Source of the DNA: Onchocerca volvulus
Taxonomy: Eukaryota; Nematoda; Chromadorea; Rhabditida; Onchocercidae
Reading direction: 5' to 3'
DNA length: 64,000 bases
Assembly: GCA_000499405.2 (NCBI GenBank)
Contig: HG738140.1
Location: forward strand, 4,548,008 to 4,612,007
Shown here piece by piece: positions 49,601 through 61,200 of the stretch. The position numbers were made by a program, and so were the translations under genes. The first letter of the stretch is position 1; each line of letters opens with the position of its first letter. The notes beneath the pieces were generated by a model, which had not been told where the DNA came from, made no database searches, and saw only the letters and a program-made list of their open reading frames with translations.

Positions 49601-52600
49601 TGGACGAAAGACTTCGAATAAAATCTAGTCTCACCAATTTAGGCATTGTGTGGATAGTGAAAAGTAAATAAAAGAATCATGAAAAATATTCTACAAAGTT
49701 TTAAGGAAGTTGAAAAAAAAAAAAAACTGGAAGCAAGGCAATCCGAAACATCGATGGCCTAATCAATTGGAATGAAATAGTCAAGAAATTTATGCTATAT
49801 CGAAATACTATCAAGAGTAGACAAATAAAATCCGTGACTTCTAAGGCACTGCTAATGGCGTACCTGAAGCTTGAAGACCAAGTCTAAAAAGAAGGCGCTG
49901 TGGTATTACATTTGCCCAAATCGACTCGGATTGATAAATGAATGTTCCAACCAAAAATGATGAAGAAGGCACCAAGAGATTTTCAAATGTCTAAAAACAA
50001 CTTGCTTTGAATTTTGTAGCCCTTCATAAATTTAAATATTTTTTAAGTGTTAATGTAGAATGACAAAATTCTGAAGAATAAGTATCACTTCACCTTTTAA
50101 TAATTTATGATGTACATTGTTAAGTAATCTCTTTTTTTTTTAAATATATACTTTAAGTGATTAGTCAAAATGGCCCGGAGTAATACCAGGTTTGCCTAAT
50201 AACAAAATCAATATTAAAAATCGATGCAACCTGAATAGATGGTCTAAACAGAAGTATGTCGCGTGCTACCGGTTTGTCAGAATTTGAAAAACGGACTGTA
50301 CGATTCAATGCTGGAACACGATTATGTGCTAATCGTATTCCCAATTCTTCCTCAGACGATTCATTACGAAAAGTCAAAGCATGCTGATAAATTTCGTAAA
50401 TCTATAAAAATTAAATCATCCAATTACCGAAATGTCATTCAGCACTCTCAATCATTACATTATCAGAAAATGATTCATTAATTTCTCCGCCAATTATAAT
50501 TCTTCATCAAGTATTCAAGTTCTCACTATTCATCACTCTCCTCACTTATGTATCTCACCTCATGCTGCACAATTTACATCAATTATCAAAGCATAAAAAC
50601 CATTACTCTCCATAAATAATCGATCGGCAATTCGGTGAGCTCAGCATCACAATAATATGCAAGAAAAATTTCATCCAATCCAACAAATGACATTCCATTT
50701 GATATAATACACATCACAGTCTTGTCCCCGTCTGCAATTTTTGTCTCATCTAACATACCAAAATGTGTGATACGAAGTAAACTGCTTCACTAAATTCTAA
50801 GTTCTGCTTTAAGTTTAAGATTTAAATAGACGTGCTAAAATTAATCGGAGAAATCTGAAGGAGTGAGCAAAAAAAAAGTAAAAGCAACTAATAACAGTAC
50901 TAAGATGTGCGGAATACCTTCTAATTCATAAGTTATGATTATGATTAAACCACATAATCTAAACATAAGAAATTAACATATTAGCAGTTTCAAATACTAT
51001 TTGATGATAATTTTAAATGTTTAAGTATATTTCATATTTTTAATTAATGAGAAATCTTTTTCCTGAATTTACAATGAGAGGCAGAGGCATTGAATAAGAT
51101 GCTACCAGTTAAATGATGGTAGTTATGAAATTTAAATGAATGGGAAAGCCTTAAAAATTAACGAAAAAGAACTCACATTTACATAACTTGATTTTACACC
51201 AAAAATTTCGGAAAATCATCACTTCAACCGGCTCAAAATTTTTCAATGAAGTGATTCGTTCCAGAATATTATCACATTCCGTTATTGTACCATCACTATT
51301 TCGAAGATATAAAAATTTATTTCCGGTTGTTCTGAGTCGACTATCAGTGGCTGATGCTTCATCGACATCAGAAGAAGGGATATCAACATCAGGAAGAAGA
51401 CATGCACATTCCTCGGTGACATGAAGCTGCTGTAGACGCCATGATTTATGTTGCCTTTTCGATTCATGCTGCATAAATAATATGTAGTAAATAATGATTG
51501 AAAAGTGAATGGGATATATTAATATATTCCATAGGCCCCTAATTTTTTAACAGCTTATTTTAAATTGAGATAAACATCTCCGAAACTTCAAAGATTGATT
51601 TAAAGATACCTTCTTCGGTTTTGAACCAGCAGTTGATGTTTGAGTCTCATTAGAACTATAACCGGGATGGAGACCATCACGGAATGTAACACTTCGTTTT
51701 ACTGAAGAACCACGTGCTGCGTCATTCGATGATGAACTCTGATCATCGTTAGTACTAATAGATTCTAGTTTTGCTCTTGATTTCAACACTGGCTTTGTAG
51801 CTGGACTAATATCTGATGAATGGACATGTTCATTCGTATTTGCTGACTCACTGTAAAGAAATGATATATGATTTCTTTATATTACTAAATTCATTTTTCA
51901 ACTTTTTTTGTCCTATCATATAAAAAAGAAAAAAAAAAGTTCTTCTTTCCTAAAACCTAAAAAAAAACTTTGGTTTTGTTAGGGGGTCATAATGGCTAGT
52001 TTTGCATAGTAAATATACTTGAAAAGCACAAAAAAATGTTTAAAAAAAAAATAATTGAATATTTTTTATTATGTAAAAAAAATTTTTCTTATTATATAAA
52101 AAAAACGTTATCATATTTTTTTATTTTCATTCTGGAAAATTCAGCAACAAATTCTTATTAATTTAAAGATGTCTAAGAAGATTTCGAAGAAAACTGAGAG
52201 TAAACAAGAAAATAACTCAGAATTTTCTCTAATTCTGCTTCAAGATCTAATATTCTGGAATTTTTACTTCCTTCATTTAGCACATTTATCAAGAAAACCA
52301 ACTCTGTTCTCATGTTTTTTTCAGATTCCTCAATACGTTTCAATGTTTCGAAACATGGATCACAAATTCGATGTTCTTTTTTTGGATTATTGACATACGG
52401 CAACGATGCCTAAAATCTATGCTCTGTAAAATGGCAATCATTCCGTGATGAAAATTAATTGCACCAAAATAAGAAATTGGTCATGAAATAAGAAAGTAAA
52501 GAAGCAAAAAGCTTTGCACTTAATCTGTATCATTTTTTTAGTAGCTGAATATTACTACTCAGATAATCAGCAATCCAAAAAAATTGGTTGAAAAAAATGA

Positions 52601-55600
52601 TATAGATTAAATGCAAAGCTTTTTTCGTACATCAATGATTGCTTCAATACCAGAAAATCGAATAATCTTTTTATCCTTTAAATGATAAGAACGACAAAGG
52701 ACAAAAAATTGCCACTGAAAATTTTATAAGCTAATTCACGGGAATAGTACATCAAATGATGACAAATTAATGGTAAATATAACTAACTTTATGAGTGGTA
52801 CAACGAGCACATAACACACGACCACAACATCTACAGTGATGTCGTCTGACGAAAACTGTAAATTTAATGCAGCATATCATACATGATAATGTTTCTTTAT
52901 CGTCTATCCATATTGGTTTCTTCTGAATAACATAACCCTCATTGTATTCAAATTTAAATTTTATTAAAATAAATATTAAAATTCATGTATTTGGGTAGTT
53001 TTAATAAATATTACACGTAAAAAATTGCAAAAAAATGCCAAGATTTAAGACTTGGAAAAAAAAGAAAGATATTTTGCAAAAAAACTAACTTACGTGAAAT
53101 ACTCACAATTTTTCCAGTAATGTTTAGACCTTGATCTCAAAAAAAAAAAAATCAAGATTTTGAGAAACTTCACATGCCTTCCCAAGTTGACGTTCGCTTT
53201 CAGTCAAATATTTCACTCCGGAAACACTTGATATATCATATGTACTCGAAACTACAGAGATAGCTTGCGTTTCATCAATTGCCGGTACTAATATCTCACT
53301 TTCGCTCATTGAATGATCACTGCCATCTTCTACCAATTCTGGTTGCTTTCCTTCTTCATTATCATTTCCTTGGCTTTCTACTCCAATTTTATTATCTGAT
53401 TTTTCGACTACATCGACAACTGAAACTGTAACACAGATTCTAGTAAACTTTCGATTTCCGAAAACTTAATTTCAAATATCATGAATTCCAAATCCTCATT
53501 ATACTGCAATCAGTTCAAGAGATGTCAAGCAAAGCCAATTTCTTTATGACATAAAAACAAATCAAGTCTTAAGAAAAAACTAACTCTCTTTAATATCTTC
53601 TGTTGTGGAAGATAATTGTGTACAATCAGATGAAGATGGATTTTCAACCGATGTCACACTACCATTAACATCCGCATCAACATTTTTTTGCACAATACCT
53701 AAGCCTGAATCTCCTCCTGTACCCACCGATACTTCATCAACTGAATGCTCATCAGTATTGGTACATGAGACTGCATCAAATTCAGATGTAGCATCTATGA
53801 CGATTTTTTCTATGACTGTGTTTCTTATTCCCTCATTTGTTTCTTTTTCCAAATCAAAAGCTAATCGAAAATTTCCATCAGAATCCACCTCATGAGAAAG
53901 AGATTTCCTATTTGTTTCCTCCAGAGTAATAACTTTTTTCCTATCTATTTCTTCTTGAGTAATTATTTCTCCTTCACTCGATTTCGTAGAAGGAATTATG
54001 GATGAAACTTCTGTGTTTGATACCAGATGCTGTTGTTCCCGAAAATCCAAAAAGGTATCATGCGCGTCACAACTATAATATAAGATTATAATCAATAAAA
54101 AAAAAAAAAATCATTTGCAAAAACTGATAGAATCATCCTTAAAATATAGCATATTCGAATCAATTATTTTCACCTGCCCAAATATTGTTCCATTTCTGCG
54201 TATTGTTCAGCTGTTTTATCCATTTCATCAGTAACCTGCAAATCTTTTTTTCAAAGTTGTTAGTTTATTTAATTAAAATTAAAATCTTTTGCATCGATTA
54301 TTCGTTCGTCAAATGCCTTATCGTTGCGAGTAAGGAAAAAAAAGAATGTGACTTTTAAATGCCTTTAAAAATATCCTGATGATGTTACCATAAATTGTGG
54401 GAATATAAAATAAATTTAATATCTCTTGATATTGTTCATCGAATGGCAATCAGCACTGGAACTGGCAACCAATTCCTTCCATTTAATGGACAAATAGAAT
54501 TCCAATCATCATAAACAAAAAATTCTGAAAATTAAAGACTTTAAAGTCCTACCTTATCGGTGAGTTCCTCAGAATCAGTTCCCTTGCATTCATTCAGAAT
54601 AACATTGAAATATGAACTTGGCCGATCTAATAAGCTATCCTAAACAAATAGAATAAGCTTTCCTGAAACAAATTGGATAAAATATCTTGAAACACATTGT
54701 ATAAATTATTCCGGAACAAAATAATCGAGCTCTTTTGAAAATAGATAAGATATCCTAAAATAAATCAGATAACTTTTGCATAAACAATAGACACTTACAT
54801 AATGATATATAATAAATGCGATGCCATTCTCTAAAATTCCACTAATTTCTAAGAATCCAACAAATAACCTTAATTACTAACTTATCCAATACTTCCCTAA
54901 AAAACATATTTATTTTAGCAAGAAACAAGAATGCTTCTTACTAAAATAGATTGAACAGAACTTGTCCATTATACACGGAATTTCTTCCCTTAATAACATG
55001 CTTATTTCTTATATGTAAGTGTCTGACTTTTTATATCCTTGCTAAAATAATTAAAATGTAAAATTTATTCATTGAATTCTAAATTTCTCCTAGAAATAAG
55101 TTAGTTTTGTTCAAATTGAACATCCAAAGTACCTCCTAAATTTTATTATTTTGCATAGACTATATATGAAATGAAAAACTTACGCTTTTGCTATCTTCTT
55201 TACAGTCATGTGTAATATCAACAATGTTTGCGGAAATTGAATTTTCACTTCTTGAATATTCCGGAATATCCGTAATATGCTCAGTAATATCATTCGGTTT
55301 TACCTCTACACTGCAGTACACATTGTCGTTCTCGCTTAATGATACAGAAGTGATAAGATCAGTTAAAACGTTTGTCGTTTCGATATCAACAGAATGTACA
55401 TTTTTGGCTTCTTCTGAAATATTTCGAAAACTTAATGTATTATTTGCATTTCTTATGCTATTTCAAGCATTTCCTCATGTTTCCGTATTAATCTACAATT
55501 TCTCAGAAATTCCTACAATATGGTAAAAAAAAAAAACTTTAACAATAAAAGATATACCGATGTGATCGTTATGTAGGAAAGGTGTAGTGTTCCGTTTATC

Positions 55601-55738
55601 ATTAAAATTGTTCGAACCATCCAAAAGAATTATTTTAGGATTGATTACCGGATCATTCTCATCATATTTTAGTTTTCCGGTCATTTCAGCGGCTTCAAGC
55701 TCATTTAACAAATCATCCATATCAGATACAATGTCCAT
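46625..55738 (-). CDS. ZFYVE9: SARA/endofin-like FYVE-domain protein
   Basis: Twenty minus-strand exons join in phase to 1194 residues: 55738-55558, 55413-55184, 54639-54553, 54235-54174, 54072-53585, 53425-53169, 52922-52788, 52409-52303, 51850-51610, 51468-51177, 50749-50607, 50401-50231, 49990-49864, 49542-49349, 48830-48683, 48622-48546, 48172-47963, 47704-47478, 47027-46916, 46720-46625. SARA (ZFYVE9) and endofin (ZFYVE16) bind PI3P on early endosomes and scaffold TGF-beta/BMP Smads. Residues 1-430 are acidic and unconserved. The FYVE domain (about 436-500) has WIDD, VRRHHCRCCG (460-469) and all four Cys pairs (449/452, 465/468, 473/476, 496/499). The C-terminal domain (about 660-1194) matches SARA at FRNFWCKIK, PTWALEE, YLVCKQDDAG, VTGASF and SPIDNRS. 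I cannot separate SARA from endofin; the Smad-binding region is not recognisable. Junctions into exons 9 and 17 are the least certain. Confidence 0.94.
52506..52625. repeat. Intronic inverted repeat, ~34-bp arms
   Basis: Arm 52506-52539 and arm 52591-52625 are reverse complements with about two mismatches (cores gctttgcacttaatctgtat and its partner), separated by ~51 bases. It lies between the two exons that encode the FYVE domain and could be a small fold-back element. Confidence 0.8.
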
Positions 55739-55768
55739 TTTGATTATTAGTTCATATGATAAAATTTG

Positions 55769-55776
55769 CTGAAAAT
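55769..55776 (-). promoter_or_regulatory. Candidate trans-splice acceptor for the FYVE gene
   Basis: On the minus strand the sequence gattttcag ends 30 bases upstream of the start codon at 55738, a typical position for spliced-leader addition. Confidence 0.4.
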
Positions 55777-57562
55777 CTTATCGATATTAATCTAAATCGA
55801 AAATTTATATTTAAAAATCTTGTTAAAATTTTGATTTCAAATAATATAATTGAAAATTAAGCTTTGTTTCATTCCTCAATACATTATAATAGATATTTCG
55901 AACATTAATAAAGATTTTTTTTTTCTTTCTTACCCACAATATTGGATAATTAAGTAAATTTATTATAATCAAATAGGTTTATTGTGAACAGGTAAAACAG
56001 GTAAACATATGATCCAAATTAAAGCAAACGATACATGGGTTATTCATAAAAATATTGCTAATTATTAATCCGGAAAAGCTATCAGTAAGAAAATTTCGGA
56101 TGAAAAACAATGGAATAATCAATAATGTGATGGAAAACTACCAAAAAAAAAAAAAAAAACCACTAAAAACCAAAATCTTGACTCGCCCTCCTAGATCATT
56201 TCAACTTCGGTTAGACTGTGCATATAATCCGGAACCCAATCCGGAATTCCGTACAAACTCTTTCCCGAAAATAGCTAACAAATAAATTACTCAATGATCA
56301 TGAATAAAATTGTTAAAGGGTGAATCTCGAATGAAACACTTCGCTACAAACTAACCCGCCTATTTCAAAATTATCCAACTTTAGATTAAAAAATAGGTTG
56401 GAAAATAAAGTTGCAATGAGCCTATCAAAGTTCAGTAATCTTCTTTTATTTTTTTTCAAAAAAAAGTTTTTTTTTTTTTTTTAAATGTCATTTTCATTTT
56501 ATTAGAACAAAAAAAAAAAGAACAATTTTTTTTTTTTTTTTGATGAAATCATTTGAGCATTATTCTCGATAGCAATCAATTATATCATTTATCAAATGGA
56601 CACATGATCAGTAAAATCGAAATGACAACAATTTAATCCGGAAATAAGCAGCTTTTCCGGATGACATAAGATAAATTTGATGACAAAGTAAAATTTCTTT
56701 TTGAATACTAAAAATTAAAATTTTCTTGCTTCTAAATAATAAACTTTCAATTTGAATTATTAAAGTTAGAATTAGAATTTTTTTATCAGAAAAAAAAAAG
56801 GATTATCAATTTATTCACAAGTCAATAATCAATATATATCTAGAATTTCTTCCGTGATGTATTAATTTTTAGTGATTTTTAGTAATTAAAATATTATTTG
56901 CCATTTGTTAAAATATCAAATTATCAAATTGTGAAATTATTTGGATTGATTATTTAATTCAAATAATTTCACAATTTGATAATTTAATTTTTTTTTCTTC
57001 ATAATTTGATTTGATAACTTGATAATATGTAAAATTATTTGCTTTGATAAATGATAAATCATATCGATATTTAACATATTAGACTGAATTTCGTATTTTT
57101 AAAATAGTTCAATTTTTGTTATTCCTTAAAATTTCAAAGTTAGAATTGTAATAATTTTTCAAATTCAATTTAAACTTATTGAAGTGAAAAAATTTCTCTA
57201 TTCATGCAGACAGGAATTTAAACAATTTAAAATGTTGAAAAAAAAACGCAAGATATTAAATTGACCTTTAAAATGCTTTAAAAAGTTCGAAATATAAAAG
57301 ACTATTGATTTTTATAAAAAATTGCACGAAATTTGAAAAATTTCCAATTTCTTAAAATTTTAAAAATTAAAATATCGCCATCTTTATTAACAATTCGACT
57401 TAAAGTCTTATAGGTAGGCGGCATGAACATATATCCATCCAGCCAAACTTTTAAGAAACTGATATTCGCTGATAATAATAATTAATTTGATAAAGTCATA
57501 TGAATAATGAAATCGTTCGGTATATCATTGTTGGATTTATTTTAAATTTATAGCTTCAGGTA
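55777..57562. other. Intergenic region upstream of the FYVE gene
   Basis: AT-rich spacer with long A and T runs (56140-56160, 56456-56540). A perfect hairpin lies at 56918-56985. No gene is supported. Confidence 0.55.
56918..56985. repeat. Perfect 25-bp inverted repeat (hairpin)
   Basis: Arms 56918-56942 and 56961-56985 are exact reverse complements (core caaattgtgaaattattt) with an 18-base loop, and pairing continues inward with one mismatch. Confidence 0.9.
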
Positions 57563-58225
57563 ATGATGAATTTAAAAAATCAGATTTGCGATTTTTTGAT
57601 TGGGAGAGAAATTCGAGAGAGAAGAACAATCGAAGAAAATAGTAAGCACATCTTTGATTATGCTAACATTCACTACGAATACTTAACGGAAAATCCCTTT
57701 GATCAATTCGAGTATTAGACAAGGATGTCTTTTTTGATGATCTCAAAACTGAATAATTTCTATAGTAATTATGGATAGATAGCGAAATAATTTTATCATA
57801 AAAACAAGACGCAATTGCTGTTGCAACAAATATTTCAAGTCAAACATTTGCCAAATATGATAATTAGCTCATGGCTCGATGAAAAGGACAGGCGCTTCCC
57901 GACCATCTTTATTCTTATGGTAAAAATACGTGCAGTGATAAGCGATTCTGTCTTTAAATTCGCAATTAATATCGTAAGAAGATTGTTATGAGGTATGATA
58001 AACATTTGGTAAAATATAAATGCAAAACATCATAAAAATATGCGAGGAAAAAATATTCCCAGTTTCAAAATTGTTGATAAAATTACAGGCAACAGATAGA
58101 AACAATTTTTGTGCTTTACAAGCAAAACTATAATGATGCGACTATCGACTAATGAAGTTATTGATGTCGTATATTTCACTGACATATTAGTCCTAACCTT
58201 TTACAGATCCTGCTTATTAATTTAA
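57563..58225 (+). other. Cluster of unrecognised open frames, possible small gene or relic
   Basis: Four coding-like + strand stretches follow each other: 57563-57718 (51 codons from ATG, including ENSKHIFDYANIHYEYL), 57791-57991 (66 codons without stop, including NMIISSWLDEKDRRFPTIF), 58020-58133 (37 codons, including ICEEKIFPVSKLLIK) and 58133-58225 (30 codons). Composition is more codon-like than the flanking spacer. A good gtaagc donor lies at 57640, but no clean phase-consistent chain was found and no family was recognised. It sits immediately beyond the 3' end of the TMEM67 gene on the opposite strand. It may be a real small gene, a decayed gene, or partly chance. Confidence 0.35.
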
Positions 58226-58259
58226 TTATTGTTAATAGTAATAAAAATAAAAGAAATGA

Positions 58260-61200
58260 TTAAAATAAAAATCTATGATCAACAAAACTACTTTTGATAA
58301 GATGGTTGGTGAAAAGGGTTGAGACAAAATTTCTAATTACAATTGATAAAATATAAGTGATAAAAGCTGAGCACGTATAACTTTTCGTAAAGATATAAAT
58401 ACTACAAAATAGCGATAATTCAAACGATAAATAAATCCATTCGTTGCCATATATGAATGCTCCACTATAAGCTATTTCTGATTTATCCCTATAATTAAAT
58501 TAACACTCAATTATCAAACTGCATAAAATTCTTAATTGGAATTTTCAAATTAATATCATCTTCTATTCTAAAATCTACGTTCATTCAAGTTTTAACATGA
58601 AATATGAAACATAACAATTTATAGATTTTAGACTATCCTCGGTACATTTCTACATATAATTTGCAAAGTAATTTTAACACCTAAAAAATTGTTTGGTAAG
58701 AACTTAAAAAAAATTTGTAATGCTTATTTTCGAAGTTTATTTCTATTTTATTGATAATTTCGGTTTTACAAGTATGACACAATGCATGTGATAGTATTAC
58801 TTATACAGCTACTATAACGGTTTTTATCTCACTTATAATTTCTTTTCTAGTTATATTTATTCTACCATAATTTTTTCATTCTCATACATATAAATCTAAC
58901 AACTTTTTCGCCCATGAAAGTTATTTTCAATTTGATATTTTTATTCTGAAAATATTTTAGGATTTAAAAATCAAACTAAGCTATGGATAAATTGAACGTG
59001 TATGTAATTCTAACCTTACAAAATTGCCAACATTTGATGAATCACTGAATTCAATATCGCATAATGATTCGAGTAATGATGCATCAGTAATAATATAATC
59101 AGCTTGAGGAGTATTGTGTTCGATGAATCTCATCAAGAAAATATTTAATTGTTCATGTCCCTAAGATATGCAAAATTTTTTTCCCATAACATTACTTATA
59201 ATTTGTTTTATTTTTTCCATAATATTACTTATTAATTTATTTTATTTTTAACAGTTGTATTTTATTTGCGTAACTTCTAGTTTAATTATTGTAAAATATT
59301 TCATTTTAAATACTATCTTCAAAAATTAAAATTTCTTGATATTCTGCTCTTAATTTGATTTTAAGTTTCCACAAATTTATATATTTTTTTTTTTGCATTA
59401 TACAGTTTTATTATTATTGATAATAATACTTTCATATATTAATCAAGCAATATTACCTTAGCAATTTTCTCGATATTATTAGCTGTCGCATCAAAATAAT
59501 CATTGTTAAGTCTATCAAGCCGTTCCTTACCATTTTCCAATATATTTGAAGCAGCATCGAATTGTTCACGAAACGCCTTTGGTAGATTAATGATATAAGT
59601 TTGAAGTTGACTACCCGCTTCCAAACCACGTGTACCACACAAATTTTCCTGAAATAAATTTTTTATTTAATAAATAAATTTTGTTCGTTTAAACGATAAC
59701 GTCATAACATTCACATATAATAAACTGTATTAAGTCATACTAATATCCATATAGCATAATTTAAAAAAATTGATACGTTTAAAAGATTGGTTCATCTTAG
59801 TCATAAGAATTCTATTTTCATATTAACTAATTAATTAATTTCTAAAATTCCAAGAGCAAAAAAAAAAAAAGTTTTAACGATATTACTCGTTCTCTGTGCA
59901 AATATTGATTCATTTTAATCATATCAGTATCAGCTCGATCATGTACCGAACGCCCATGTATATAGTATCCATGTAATGGATGGGTAAGCACAAATATGCT
60001 AATATTTGAAATGGAACATAGATCGATCATATTATGGAATGGATCTAATAAAAGTCGTTCAATAACTGTGACACGAAGAAACCACTGGATCATTGATACT
60101 GTTAAATAAATACTACTGATTATGGCTAATTCGCTTAATGTTGTACTGGTGGAGAATTTCGGAATATCTGGAAATTATTATTATATTGAGAAATTTCATT
60201 TTTTAAAATTTCATTTAAAATTAAAAAATGAAATGTTTTTCATAATCTTATAATTCATTATTGTATTTTATTATCAAAAGAAATACTTGTATTCTTGCTG
60301 ATTGCAGTATTATTTAACTTTTATAATCGCATTTTACGAATATATTCTAGTCTATAAATAAAAATATAAATATTCGCTATTCTAATCGCTAAATTTCCGG
60401 AAGTTCTTCATCGACTGCTTTGAAATTTTGAAACGTTGCATTAAAATGGACTTATGTTTTTATAAATATATCTCCCTTTTTTCATCTCACACGTGTGACA
60501 AGTAAAAGCATGCTTTTTTTGATAATATTTCTCCCTTTCTCTCTTTTTCTCTGCTGCCCTTCTCCTCCTTTTATCATTTTTCCATTTTGCCTCTTTTTTG
60601 CTCCTTTTATCTTCCTCTCTCCTATCTATGTTTACCTTTTCATTCCTTTCGTTCATATTATTCCTTCATCATGAATGATGAGAAGGTGAAATAGCGGGAA
60701 GATGCTGGAGAAGTCAAAAGATGCAGTCATAGTAAACAAGATTAAGCAGCGCAATCCTTCCAAAACTAAAGAGAGGATAAACGTGTTTATCGCCAAAACG
60801 CTCCGATTCACAGATAAACAAAGCGAGGTCAATCAATCAAGAGGCGACACGAGATCAATAGGAAGGAGGCTCCCGAAAGGATTTAAAATGAGAAAATTTG
60901 GAGCTGGAGTTCAAGTTCAACCTCGGGATTCTTACACTGACACAGCAGTGGCAGCAATCGATAATTCAATTGAGAGATTTCGGGTTCAAGTTCAAGTTTA
61001 GTCACAAGTCAAATCCAGGTGCAATGCTTTAGTACATCCAAATTATGCCTCGTAGAAGATCAAACTTGGGTCGTTGTACTTACAAAACGGAAGCATTGCG
61101 ACAATTAATTGCAAATCAAACGAGGAAGAACGAGCATCAGCAAATGAGCGAAATAGACAAAGAATGGCTTAAATATGTGCTAAAAAAGCACACAGTGAAG

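Noticed and set aside
53605..53895. 96-codon + strand open frame
   Set aside because: Antisense to the large acidic exon of the FYVE gene; the minus frame has splice sites in phase.
55188..55526. 112-codon + strand open frame
   Set aside because: Antisense to exon 2 of the FYVE gene, and it crosses its acceptor.
60441..60656. Lys/Arg/Glu-rich minus-strand frame
   Set aside because: Low-complexity translation of a pyrimidine-rich tract; no splice partner in TMEM67.
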